Assembly (NCBI RefSeq): GCF_022829405.1
Contig: NZ_JAKSXW010000141.1
Location: 34,973 to 98,972 of the forward strand
Reading direction: 5' to 3'
Length of the DNA stretch: 64,000 nucleotides
Source: Methylobacterium sp. J-076
GTDB lineage: Bacteria > Pseudomonadota > Alphaproteobacteria > Rhizobiales > Beijerinckiaceae
This document shows positions 26,031-35,937 of this stretch, piece after piece; position 1 is the first letter of the stretch, and each line of letters begins with the position of its first letter. The translations under genes were made by a program, and so were the position numbers. The notes beneath the pieces were generated by a model that worked only from the letters and a program-made list of their open reading frames with translations, made no database searches and was not told where the DNA came from.

Positions 26031-27683
26031 TCAGTGCGCGTGCTCGAACGGCTTCACCTTGGCGCGCAGCTCCTCGACCAGCACGCGGGTGTTCTCGGAA
26101 TAGTCGATCGGCACGGCCACGAGGTGGACGCCGCCCGCGTTGAAGGCCCTGTCCAGGGTCGGCACGAGGTCCTCCACCGCCTCGATGCGGTGGCCGCTGG
26201 CCCCGTAGGACTCGGCGTACTTCACGAAGTCCGGGTTGCCGAACGTCATGCCGTAATCCTCGAAATGATCGACGGCCTGCTTCCAGCGGATCATCCCGTA
26301 GGCCGAGTCGTCGAGGATCAGCACCACGAGGTTGAGCCGCATGCGCACCGCGGTCTCCATTTCCTGGCTGTTCATCATGAAGCCGCCGTCGCCGCACACG
26401 GCCATGACGCGCCGCTCAGGATAGAGCATCGCCGCCATCATCGCCGAGGGCAGGCCCGCGCCCATCGTGGCGAGCGCGTTGTCGAGGAGCAGCGTGTTGG
26501 CGACGTAGGTGCGGTAGTTCCGGGCGAACCAGATCTTGTACATCCCGTTGTCGAGGCAGACGATTCCGTCCTCGGGGATCACCTGGCGCACGTCGTGGAC
26601 CAGGCGCTGCGGCGTGACCGGGAAGCGGTCCTCCGTGGCGCGGTCGGCGATGTGGCCGAGGATGTGCTCCCGGAGGGACAGGAGCGCACCCGCGTTCTTC
26701 AGCTTGCCTTCGAGCTGGTCCGCCAGGAGCTTCAGCGTCGGGCCGAGGTCGCCCACCACCTCCGCGTCGGGATAGTACACCTCCTCGACGTTGGCCGGCA
26801 TGTAGCCGATATGGACCACCTTCTGGTCCTTCTGGCCCATGAAGAACGGCGGCTTCTCGATGGTGTCGTGGCCGATGGCGATGATCAGGTCCGCCCGGTC
26901 GATCGCCTCGTGGACGTAGTCGCGCTCGGAGAGCGCCGCGGTGCCCATGTACAGGTTGGTGCCGCTGCCGACGGTGCCCTTGCCCATCTGGGTGGTGAAG
27001 TACGGGATCCGGGTGCGATGCACGAAACCGCCGAGGTCGCCCGTGGCGCGGGGCCGGCTCGCGGCGGCGCCGAGCATCACGAGGGGCCGCTCGGCCTGGA
27101 GGATCATCTCCGCGGCGCGGGCGATGGCCCTCGGATGCGCCACCGGGATGTCGATCGGGTGCGAGGGCACGAGGCTGGCGTCGGCCTGCTCGGAGGCGAT
27201 GTCCTCCGGCAGCTCGAGCAGGACCGGGCCGGGCCGCTCCTCCATGGCGACGCGGAAGGCGTCGCGCACGATGGTCGGGATCGAGGCGGCGGAGACGATC
27301 TGCCGGGCCATCTTGGTGATCGGCTTCATCGAGCTGATCACGTCCACGATCTGGAACTTGGCCTGCCGCGAGGACAGGATGCCCTTCTGGCCGGTGATGA
27401 TGATCATCGGCATGGCGCCGAGATGGGCGTAGGCCGCGCCCGTCGAGAAGTTCAGCGCCCCCGGCCCGAGCGTCGAGAGGCAGACGCCGGGGCGGCCGGT
27501 CAGGCGCCCGTGGGTCGCGGCCATGAAGGCGGCGGCCTGCTCGTGGCGCGTCAGCACCAGCTGGATCTTGGAGGTCCGCAGGGCCTCGACCACATCGAGG
27601 TTCTCCTCGCCCGGGATGCCGAAGATGCGATCGACGCCCTCATTCTCCAGGGCTGCGACGAGGAGGTCTGATCCTTTGGGCAT
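26031..27683 (-). CDS. Thiamine-diphosphate enzyme, acetolactate-synthase-like, possible 2-oxoacid decarboxylase
   Basis: It has 550 residues with three domains: Pyr (1-170; catalytic Glu48 in TRHEQAAAF), central (185-320) and PP (360-530; the ThDP motif starts with GDGGFMMN at 431 and ends LDDSAYG). The sequence near the N-terminus reads GIPGEENLDVVEAL, unlike housekeeping acetolactate synthase. From memory, cyanobacterial 2-oxoglutarate decarboxylase, long annotated as acetolactate synthase, shares this form. No regulatory small subunit (ilvH) is adjacent, and the neighbours are not branched-chain genes. Pairing with an Fe-alcohol dehydrogenase favours a decarboxylase that yields an aldehyde. 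GGAAGA six bases upstream supports the start. Confidence 0.82.
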   Translation of the reverse strand: MPKGSDLLVAALENEGVDRIFGIPGEENLDVVEALRTSKIQLVLTRHEQAAAFMAATHGRLTGRPGVCLSTLGPGALNFSTGAAYAHLGAMPMIIITGQKGILSSRQAKFQIVDVISSMKPITKMARQIVSAASIPTIVRDAFRVAMEERPGPVLLELPEDIASEQADASLVPSHPIDIPVAHPRAIARAAEMILQAERPLVMLGAAASRPRATGDLGGFVHRTRIPYFTTQMGKGTVGSGTNLYMGTAALSERDYVHEAIDRADLIIAIGHDTIEKPPFFMGQKDQKVVHIGYMPANVEEVYYPDAEVVGDLGPTLKLLADQLEGKLKNAGALLSLREHILGHIADRATEDRFPVTPQRLVHDVRQVIPEDGIVCLDNGMYKIWFARNYRTYVANTLLLDNALATMGAGLPSAMMAAMLYPERRVMAVCGDGGFMMNSQEMETAVRMRLNLVVLILDDSAYGMIRWKQAVDHFEDYGMTFGNPDFVKYAESYGASGHRIEAVEDLVPTLDRAFNAGGVHLVAVPIDYSENTRVLVEELRAKVKPFEHAH

Positions 27684-27884
27684 CGGGTCTTCCGCTGAGG
27701 TGACGGGGGGGCGGAACGGAACGTTCGGCTTGGCAGCGCAGCCGCCCGTCTCCTCGGCGGCCCGCTCGGCGGGATCGTGTCGGTCGGGAAGAAGCGCTCT
27801 TTCCCAGGTCCCCCGTTTAGAGGATTCCCCCGCCCGCCCGGTCAAGGGCCGGATCGGGCTGCGGGTCACAGATGGTGCCGGTTC

Positions 27885-28844
27885 TCATTCCAGGGCCGCG
27901 ATGGTGCCGATCGGATCGGCGGCGGCATCCTCCCCCGCGAGCCGAACGAGCAGGTTGCGCAGCCAGCGGTGGGCCGGATCCCCATCGTAGGAGGCGTGCC
28001 ACAGCATCGAGACCGCCACCTCCTCCAGGCTCACCGGCACGGGGCTGACGCTGAGGCCGAGCGAACCGGCGAAGGAGGTGGCGAGCCGGGCATGCATCGT
28101 GGCCAGCACCGGCGCCGCCCTCACGAGGAACGGCACGACGAGGAAGCGCGGGGTCGTCACGGCCAGCACCCGCGAGCGTCCGATCAGCGCCAGCGCGTCG
28201 TCCACCACCCCGTGGGCGGTCTCCCGCAGGGAGGTCAGGACGTGGGGGAAGCGGAGATAGTCGTCCAGCCCGATGGGTGACGACAGGCCCACGAGTTCGG
28301 CGTTGAACAGCACCACGTAGCTGTCCCGATAGAGCCGGCGTTGCTTGTGGTGGACCTGCCCCTTGCTGAACAGGCCCAACGCGAGATCGACCCGGTCCGC
28401 GTCCAGTTCGTCGAGGATGCGCACCGCCTCCACCGAGCGCAGCAGCAGGTGGATCCCGGGGGCGTGGGCGCGCAGGTAGGCGATCAGCCGCGGCCCCAGC
28501 AGGATCTCCAGGCTGTCCGGCAGGCTGACCGTGAAGGTCCGCTCCAGGGTCGCCGGGTCGAAGTGCTCCTCCCGGTGGACCAGGGCCTGGACCCCCCGAA
28601 GCACCCCCCGCAGGGGTTCGGCCAGGGCGATGGCCCGGGGCGTCGGCCGCATGCCCTCGGGGGCGCGGGTGAGCAACTCGTCATCGAAAAGGCGGCGCAG
28701 GCGCGCGAGGCTCGCGCTCATCGCCGACTGGCCGACCCCGATGCGGGCGGCGGCCCGGGTGACGCTGCGCTCCTGAAGCAGGGCGTCGAGGGCCACGAGG
28801 AGGTTCAGGTCGAGCCGGGCGAGATCGACGTAATCGATAGCCAT
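27885..28844 (-). CDS. LysR-family transcriptional regulator
   Basis: It has 319 residues. The N-terminal winged helix-turn-helix (about 10-68) reads LDLNLLVALDALLQERSVTRAAARIGVGQSAMSASLARLR, followed by a co-inducer-binding domain (SLPDSLEILLGPRLIAYL onward). It is transcribed toward the TPP enzyme gene, 201 bp upstream of it, and divergently from a small secreted protein gene 96 bp away. LysR proteins usually control the divergent neighbour and themselves; regulation of the TPP-enzyme operon downstream is also possible. Hardly any leader or Shine-Dalgarno is visible before the ATG. Confidence 0.9.
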   Translation of the reverse strand: MAIDYVDLARLDLNLLVALDALLQERSVTRAAARIGVGQSAMSASLARLRRLFDDELLTRAPEGMRPTPRAIALAEPLRGVLRGVQALVHREEHFDPATLERTFTVSLPDSLEILLGPRLIAYLRAHAPGIHLLLRSVEAVRILDELDADRVDLALGLFSKGQVHHKQRRLYRDSYVVLFNAELVGLSSPIGLDDYLRFPHVLTSLRETAHGVVDDALALIGRSRVLAVTTPRFLVVPFLVRAAPVLATMHARLATSFAGSLGLSVSPVPVSLEEVAVSMLWHASYDGDPAHRWLRNLLVRLAGEDAAADPIGTIAALE

Positions 28845-28940
28845 TACCGATACAATCGATTTGAATCATGCTGCGGCGCACAGCACATTGCGAACAACGG
28901 CGGGGCCAAGGGGCCTCGCCACAGACGAAGAGAGCCAGCC
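28845..28940. promoter_or_regulatory. Divergent LysR control region
   Basis: The gap between the LysR gene and the secreted-protein gene. ATCGAT occurs at 28833-28838 (just inside the LysR gene) and again at 28855-28860, with TACAAT (good -10 form) at 28851-28856. ATTACCGATACAATCGAT contains a T-N11-A arrangement of the kind bound by LysR proteins. Confidence 0.4.
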
Positions 28941-29300
28941 ATGACCGTTCGCCCCCTCATCCTCGCCGCCGCCCTCGCCGCATCCGTCGCCTCGGCTAAC
29001 GCCGCCGAGATCCGCTCCGGCTCCGGCGGCAGCATCGACCTCGGCACCCTGGCCGGCGTTGCGTATTACACCCCCGACGCGAAGGGCTACCACGTCGTAG
29101 TGACCCTCGCCCCCCGCGGGGCGGCCCCGGCCCTGCGCCTGGAGACGACCCTCGCGGCCGAGCAGAGCGTCACGCTCTCGACCCCGCGGATGCAGGACGA
29201 GCCCGCCACCGCGGTAGAGATCGCCCGCCGCGGCGAGCAGGTCTTCGTCTCGAAGTCCGGCGCCGTCGAACTCCGCCAGGAGGCCGACGCGACGCATTGA
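28941..29300 (+). CDS. Small secreted hypothetical protein, probable LysR target
   Basis: It has 119 residues. A clear signal peptide (MTVRPLILAAALAASVASANA) is cleaved before AEIRSG. The mature part of about 98 residues is beta-rich and soluble with no Cys: it reads YHVVVTLAPRG, LRLETTLAAEQSVTLSTP and FVSKSGAVELR. I do not recognise the family. AGAG precedes the ATG at a suitable distance. Divergence from a LysR regulator suggests inducible expression. It is followed by two hairpins. Confidence 0.65.
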   Translation: MTVRPLILAAALAASVASANAAEIRSGSGGSIDLGTLAGVAYYTPDAKGYHVVVTLAPRGAAPALRLETTLAAEQSVTLSTPRMQDEPATAVEIARRGEQVFVSKSGAVELRQEADATH

Positions 29301-29304
29301 GCCG

Positions 29305-29333
29305 GTGACCGACCGTCCCGGACGGCCGGTCAC
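29305..29333 (+). terminator. Hairpin after the secreted-protein gene
   Basis: A 14-bp inverted repeat (GTGACCGACCGTCC / GGACGGCCGGTCAC, one mismatch) starting four bases after the stop codon. A second palindrome, CCCCCGGC / GCCGGGGG, follows at 29340-29362. Either could terminate both converging genes. Confidence 0.55.
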
Positions 29334-29389
29334 CCCCGACCCCCGGCGCGTCGCGCCGGGGGAGGAACCGCCCGGTGCGGACGACGTCG

Positions 29390-30136
29390 TCAGGACGATC
29401 CGTCCCGCCCGTCCTCCCCCGCGGTCCCCAGGGCTTGCGGGGGCTTGTACTCGGCGGCGGGCTCGGCCCGCTGCAGGGCGGCGTGGGCCGCGTGGAACCA
29501 CCAGAGGGGCAGGTCGCGGTTCAGGCCGGCGAGGTCCGACACCCAGCCCTCCTTCGGCATCATCTCGGCCCTGTCGGCGAAGAGCCTGAGGGCCCCCTCG
29601 ATCCGCTCGCGCTGGGCGCGCTCGCGGATCGCCTCGCGTTCCGCCGCGGCCTGGGCCTCGCCGGCCTCCACGAGGCGCTGGGTGGCGAGATCGTCCGCAT
29701 CAAAGGCGAATTGCTGCCAGAACGCCTCCGCCTCCCGGGCGACGTCCCGCTCCCGTTCGAGGGTCGCGCGGGCCGTCTCGGCCTCGGCCCGGGCGGCCTC
29801 GGCCGTGCGGGCGCGGTCCAGCATCCGGTTGTTGGCCGCGAGGAGCTCCCGCTCCCGTTCCGCCGCGATCCGCTGGCGCCGGAGGACGCGCAACTCCTCC
29901 TCCAGTTCGCCGCTGTGCTGTGCCCCAAGCGCGATCCCGGCCAGGAGGTCGGCGACGGGGCCGTCGAGGAGCGCGTCGGCCCGCCCGCGATAGCGCCCGC
30001 GCAGGCCGGGATGCTCGGCATCGAGCCGGTCCCCGTCCCAGGGGGGCGCACCGCCGAGCCCGCTCGCGTCATGCTCGTACAGGGTACGGGCGATGGCCTC
30101 GCCCAATGGCGAAGAACCGGAGGCGGGCGCGCTCAT
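29390..30136 (-). CDS. Coiled-coil hypothetical protein
   Basis: It has 248 residues and no recognised family. Residues about 70-190 form a long Glu/Arg/Ala-rich coiled coil (HSGELEEELRVLRRQRIAAERE onward), followed by a more globular Trp-containing end (GWVSDLAGLNRDLPLWWFHAAHAAL). There is no signal peptide or membrane segment, so it is probably cytoplasmic. The start is taken at MSAPASG; the frame extends 19 codons upstream without support. It lies 99 bp after the GMC oxidoreductase gene on the same strand and may be cotranscribed with it. Confidence 0.55.
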   Translation of the reverse strand: MSAPASGSSPLGEAIARTLYEHDASGLGGAPPWDGDRLDAEHPGLRGRYRGRADALLDGPVADLLAGIALGAQHSGELEEELRVLRRQRIAAERERELLAANNRMLDRARTAEAARAEAETARATLERERDVAREAEAFWQQFAFDADDLATQRLVEAGEAQAAAEREAIRERAQRERIEGALRLFADRAEMMPKEGWVSDLAGLNRDLPLWWFHAAHAALQRAEPAAEYKPPQALGTAGEDGRDGSS

Positions 30137-30235
30137 GACTCGATACTCGGGGCTTGCGAGACGCTGACGATGGCGGCGCCGGTCCCGCGCCACCGGTGCA
30201 AGATTCGCTGCAGGGGGAGGATGCCGCCTCGCGGC

Positions 30236-31882
30236 TCACACGGGAAGGGCCTCGCGCGGCTCCGTGTGGTCGAACAGCCGGGGCGCCGGGATCTCGTCGA
30301 GGGCACCCATGCGCGCGATCAGGCGGTCGGCCACCCGCAGGGCGTTGGCGATGATGGTCAGCGTCGGGTTCACCGCGCCGATCGACGGGAAGAAGCTCGC
30401 ATCCGTCACGTAGAGGTTGTCGAGCCCGTGGGCCTTGCAGTCCCGGTCGAGGACGGAGGTGGCGGGGTCGGTGCCGAAGCGCAGGGTCCCGGCCTGGTGG
30501 GCGGTGCCGCCGATGGGCACGTCCTTGCCGAGGTAGAGCGAACGGTCGAACAGGTGCGGGTGGATGTGGGTCTTGTCGCAGATCTCCTGCAGCTTGCGCC
30601 GCAGGCGCTTGTGCGCCTCCGCGTTGGTCTCGGTGAGGTCGAGGTGGACCTTGCCGTCCTTGTAGAACACCCGGTTCTCCGCCTTCGGGATGTCCTCCGA
30701 GGTCAGCCAGAAATCGACCGAGTGCTTGGCGATCCAGTCGAACGGCTTCTCCGGGAACCATTGCAGGAAGCCCGGCAGCCCCTCGCCGTGGACCTGCGCC
30801 CCGTCCGACTTGCCGACCATCTGGATGTGGCCGAGGGGGAAATCCCAATCGTCCTTCGTCGGGTTCGGGTCGCCGAAATAGAAGTCGTTGATCCCCAGCG
30901 TCTTCTGGAATCTCGTCGGGTTCGGGATCTTCGAGATCGCCAGCACCGTCGAGTTGTTGTGGCGCATGTAGTTGCGGCCGACCTGCCCCGAGGCGTTGGC
31001 GAGGCCGTCCGGGTGGCGGTCCGTGGCCGAGCGCAGCATCAGCAGGGCGGAGGACAGGGCCCCGCAGGCGACCACCACGAGGTCGGCGCTCGCCTCGAAG
31101 GGCTTGCCGGCGCGGGTGCCGGCGATCCCGGTGACGCTGGTCCCGGCGGCGTCGGTGACGAGGCGCTCCACATAGGTGCGGGTGGAGAGGGTGAGGTTCG
31201 GGCAGTCGCGCAGCGCCGGATCGACGCACATCACCTGCGCGTCGGACTTGCCGTTGGTGGGGCAGGGGAAGCCGTCGAACGATTCGCACTTCACGCAGGG
31301 CGACGTGGAGAGCGGCTGCCCGTCGCGCTCCTGGAGGCGCACCCCCACCGGCAGGTGGAACGGGTGGTGCCCCTCGCGCTTCAGGTCCTCGGACAGTTGC
31401 TCGATGCGCGGCTCGTGCGTGACGGGGGGATGGGCGTAGGGCTTCCTCGCCCAGGGCTCCGTCGGATCCTCGCCGCGCAGGCCGTGGACGTGGAACAGCT
31501 CCTCGGCCGCCTGGTAATAGGGCTCGAACTCGTCGTATCCGACCGGCCATGCCGGGGACAGTCCGTCCTGGTGGCGGATCTCGCCGAAGTCCCGCTCGCG
31601 CAGGCGGAACAGGATCGACCCGTAGAATTTCGAGTTGCCGCCGACGTAATAGTGCAGGCCGGGGCGGAAGCTCTTCCCGGCGGAGGAGTACCACGTCTCG
31701 TTGGTCTGGTAGTAGCCATCCACGATCACCGCCTGGCTGTCCCAGTTGCGCGGCTCCCGGCGCAGGTAGTCGCCCCGCTCCACGAGCAGGATCCGCTTGC
31801 CGGTCTGAGCGAGGCGCCACGCCATCGTGCCCCCACCGGGGCCCGAACCGATGATGATGACGTCGTAGCGTTCGCCGGGCAT
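30236..31882 (-). CDS. GMC-family FAD-dependent oxidoreductase
   Basis: Oxidises an alcohol or sugar with FAD. It has 548 residues. The N-terminal dinucleotide fold GSGPGGGTMAWRLAQTG (about 11-27) is followed by LVERGDYL. The C-terminal catalytic pair is GGTAHQAGTLRFG (His) and VNPTLTIIANALRVAD (Asn), with LYVTDASFFPSIG between them. A Cys-containing insert (SPCVKCESFDGFPCPTNG) resembles that of gluconate or fructose dehydrogenase-like members. There is no signal peptide. The substrate is unknown (choline, gluconate and other polyols are used by relatives). GGAG upstream fits the chosen ATG. Confidence 0.88.
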   Translation of the reverse strand: MPGERYDVIIIGSGPGGGTMAWRLAQTGKRILLVERGDYLRREPRNWDSQAVIVDGYYQTNETWYSSAGKSFRPGLHYYVGGNSKFYGSILFRLRERDFGEIRHQDGLSPAWPVGYDEFEPYYQAAEELFHVHGLRGEDPTEPWARKPYAHPPVTHEPRIEQLSEDLKREGHHPFHLPVGVRLQERDGQPLSTSPCVKCESFDGFPCPTNGKSDAQVMCVDPALRDCPNLTLSTRTYVERLVTDAAGTSVTGIAGTRAGKPFEASADLVVVACGALSSALLMLRSATDRHPDGLANASGQVGRNYMRHNNSTVLAISKIPNPTRFQKTLGINDFYFGDPNPTKDDWDFPLGHIQMVGKSDGAQVHGEGLPGFLQWFPEKPFDWIAKHSVDFWLTSEDIPKAENRVFYKDGKVHLDLTETNAEAHKRLRRKLQEICDKTHIHPHLFDRSLYLGKDVPIGGTAHQAGTLRFGTDPATSVLDRDCKAHGLDNLYVTDASFFPSIGAVNPTLTIIANALRVADRLIARMGALDEIPAPRLFDHTEPREALPV

Positions 31883-32062
31883 CCATGTCTCCGAAGGGCC
31901 GTGTCCGCGCAGGCAACGCCCGACTTGGCCGTCGGATCGCCAGCCCGTCCCGTTTTCACGTGTGGCGTGTATCCACAGCAACCAGTGGTTAAGTGCTTTT
32001 CCTGACGTCACCTTCAGGTTCGCCTGCGAACGTCCCCGCGACTACCCGGCGCGGAGGTGTTC

Positions 32063-34087
<2,025 letters not shown>

Positions 34088-34096
34088 CAGGGGCCC

Positions 34097-34291
34097 TTAG
34101 TCGTCGTCGGAGACCGGGCGGCGCGCCTCCGGGGGCGCCTCCTCCTCGTCGTCCTCGACGGGGATCGCGTAGCGCTCGTTGAACCAGCGGCCGAGGTCGG
34201 CGTCGGCGCAGCGCTGGGAGCAGAACGGGCTGAACTCCGGCACCGGGGGGCGCCGGCAGATCGGGCAGGGTGTGGCGCGCCCGCCCGTCAC
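34097..34291 (-). CDS. yacG: DNA gyrase inhibitor YacG (zinc-finger protein)
   Basis: Small zinc protein that binds GyrB and blocks gyrase in E. coli. It has 64 residues, the family size. The zinc motif is complete: CPICRRP then FCSQRCADADLGRWFNERYAIP. The rest is an acidic tail. It starts with GTG, overlapping the maf stop by four bases (GTGA), so it depends on maf translation. The longer frame upstream is simply the maf gene read out of frame. Confidence 0.93.
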   Translation of the reverse strand: MTGGRATPCPICRRPPVPEFSPFCSQRCADADLGRWFNERYAIPVEDDEEEAPPEARRPVSDDD

Positions 34292-34938
34292 GCCGCCGTG
34301 CCCCAGGTCGCCCGCACGGGATAGCCCTCGCCGTCGAGCAGGCTGACGGTCTCGTAGAGGGGCAGGCCCACCACCGCGCTGTAGGAGCCGACGAGCTTCA
34401 CCACGAACGCCCCGGCGATCCCCTGGATCGCGTAGCCGCCGGCCTTGCCGCGCCACTCACCGGAATCGAGGTAGCCCTGGATGTCCCGGCCGGAGAGGCG
34501 CTTGAAGCGCACCCGCGTCTCGACCACGCGCTCCCGCCGGCCCTTGGGCGAGAGCAGGCACACCGCCGTGTAGACCCGGTGCTGCCGCCCGGAGAGCAGC
34601 CGCAGGCAATCGGCCGCCTCGTCGGGCAGCTCGGCCTTCGGCAGCACCCGGCGCCCCACCGCCACCACCGTGTCGGCGGCGAGCAGCCAGGTCGGGGTGG
34701 CGTCCTGCGCCCCGTGGAGGGCGGCCTCCGCCGCCGCCAGCTTGTCGCGGGCGAGGCGGCGGGCGAGGTCCCGCGGGGGCTCGGACTTGCGCGGCGTCTC
34801 GTCGATGTCCGCGGGCAGGAGCGAGTCGGGCTCGATCCCCACCTGCTGCAGCAGGGCGAGCCGGCGCGGCGAGGCCGAAGCGAGGACGAGGCGGGTGGCG
34901 CGTGGGGGGGCGCCGACGGGATCGGGGGAGGCGTCCAT
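34288..34938 (-). CDS. maf: Maf family nucleotide pyrophosphatase
   Basis: Hydrolyses dTTP/UTP or modified nucleotides to monophosphates, a house-cleaning role also linked to septum formation. It has 216 residues. Maf motifs are LVLASASPRRLALLQQVG (N-terminal Ser and Arg-Arg), WLLAADTVVAVGRRVLPK (catalytic Asp), LSGRQHRVYTAV and GYAIQGIAGAFV. GGAG six bases before the ATG supports the start; the frame extends upstream without similarity. It is coupled to yacG. Infection-factor gene infA, often upstream in relatives, is not here. Confidence 0.93.
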   Translation of the reverse strand: MDASPDPVGAPPRATRLVLASASPRRLALLQQVGIEPDSLLPADIDETPRKSEPPRDLARRLARDKLAAAEAALHGAQDATPTWLLAADTVVAVGRRVLPKAELPDEAADCLRLLSGRQHRVYTAVCLLSPKGRRERVVETRVRFKRLSGRDIQGYLDSGEWRGKAGGYAIQGIAGAFVVKLVGSYSAVVGLPLYETVSLLDGEGYPVRATWGTAA

Positions 34939-35109
34939 GATGCTCCGGTTCGGGCCGGTCCAGGCCACCGCTCGGCGCTTGATAGGGGAAGGCGCCGGGC
35001 TTGTGAACCACGCCGGCCGGGACAGCCGCCGGGCGGCAACGAGGGTGCGAACAACTGAGAACGAGGGCAGCCATAGGCGCAAATGCCTCGCGTTAACGGC
35101 GTTTTAACC

Positions 35110-35361
35110 ATGATCGACCACGCTCGTCTTCACGCCACCAGGTTCGAGCCCATGCCGAGCACCGACCCCCGCATCCTCCGACCGGTCCTCGTCAACACCT
35201 TCGGTGTCGCCCGCGCCATGGACGAGCTGCGGCAGAAGGCGAACTCCACCGGCGAGATGTGGCGCCTCCTGACCGAGCGTTTCGTGGTCGATCTCGATGC
35301 GGTGGCGACCCTGCTGCCTTCCGAGGAGCCCGAGACCTTCTGGTTGCCGGCCCGGGCCTGA
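35110..35361 (+). CDS. Small hypothetical protein
   Basis: It has 83 residues and the family is not recognised. It is mostly helical: VLVNTFGVARAMDELRQKANSTGEMWRLLTERFVVDLDAVATLL. There is no Cys, signal peptide or membrane segment. The start may instead be the ATG 14 codons on (MPSTDPR). Neither has a strong ribosome-binding site. It is divergent from maf across 171 bp. Amino-acid composition looks like a true protein rather than a high-GC shadow. Confidence 0.5.
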   Translation: MIDHARLHATRFEPMPSTDPRILRPVLVNTFGVARAMDELRQKANSTGEMWRLLTERFVVDLDAVATLLPSEEPETFWLPARA

Positions 35362-35494
35362 CGCATACCGGGCCGCGACGGCCCCCGCCGACACGCCGCA
35401 ATCCCGCGTGGCACGGCCCATGCTTATGCTTTTCACGGATGGGGAGGACGTCCAGGCAACCAGAACGCGGTAGCTCGCACGCCGGAGCACTCCG

Positions 35495-35526
35495 CGGACC
35501 TTTCGATGTCTCGAAGACGAGGTCCG
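35495..35526 (+). promoter_or_regulatory. Leader hairpin enclosing the ribosome-binding site of the next gene
   Basis: CGGACCT (35495-35501) pairs with AGGTCCG (35520-35526), and inside them TTCGA pairs with TCGAA around a TGTC loop, with a 4-base bulge. The GAGG Shine-Dalgarno at about 35518-35522 is partly in the outer stem, three bases before the ATG at 35529. Confidence 0.5.
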
Positions 35527-35528
35527 TC

Positions 35529-35774
35529 ATGCCCGAGTTGTTGTCCGTCGCCCTGGTCTGTGCCGGGACCCTCATCGCCCAGGATTGTTCCCGGGACACC
35601 GCCCTCGACATCATGGTCTCGCCGGCGCACTCGCCGATGGAGTGCCTGATGCACGCCCAGGCGATGGCCGCCCGGGCCGGGTTGCCCGGCGGCGGAGACC
35701 GCTACCTCAAAGTGGCCTGCGAGCACCGCCGCGGCGATGCCGGCCGCCCGGCCGTCGCCCGCCGCGCCTCCTGA
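35529..35774 (+). CDS. Small exported cysteine-containing hypothetical protein
   Basis: It has 81 residues. The N-terminus MPELLSVALVCAGTLIAQDC resembles a short export signal. Four cysteines (two at 11 and 20, then in PMECLMH and KVACEHRR) could form two disulphides. The segment CSRDTALDIMVSPAHSPMEC feels like a conserved family in Rhizobiales, but I cannot name it. It has a GAGG ribosome-binding site that lies in a hairpin. A small terminator-like stem follows the stop (35792-35812). Confidence 0.6.
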   Translation: MPELLSVALVCAGTLIAQDCSRDTALDIMVSPAHSPMECLMHAQAMAARAGLPGGGDRYLKVACEHRRGDAGRPAVARRAS

Positions 35775-35898
35775 GCCGTGCCCGGATCGGGGCGCCCCCG
35801 TCGGGGACGCCTGTAAAGTATCCGCACGCGAAAATACCGGTATCCCGACGTTTCGGGAGCGTCACGGCCTTTTCGGCTTTCGCAGTGCGGTCGGTTTC

Positions 35899-35904
35899 TA
35901 TACG
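35899..35904 (+). promoter_or_regulatory. Possible -10 element for the phosphohexomutase gene
   Basis: TATACG stands out in a G+C-rich background, 34 bp before the ATG, in a locally A/T-richer stretch. No good -35 is seen at 16-18 bp. Confidence 0.3.
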
Positions 35905-35937
35905 GCAAGCCCATCGAGAGACCGACCGGAGCACGCG

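Noticed and set aside
26031..27683. Housekeeping acetolactate synthase (ilvB/ilvI)
   Set aside because: There is no small subunit or ilvC next to it, the N-terminal GIPGEEN form differs, and it is paired with an Fe-alcohol dehydrogenase. Kept only as an alternative.
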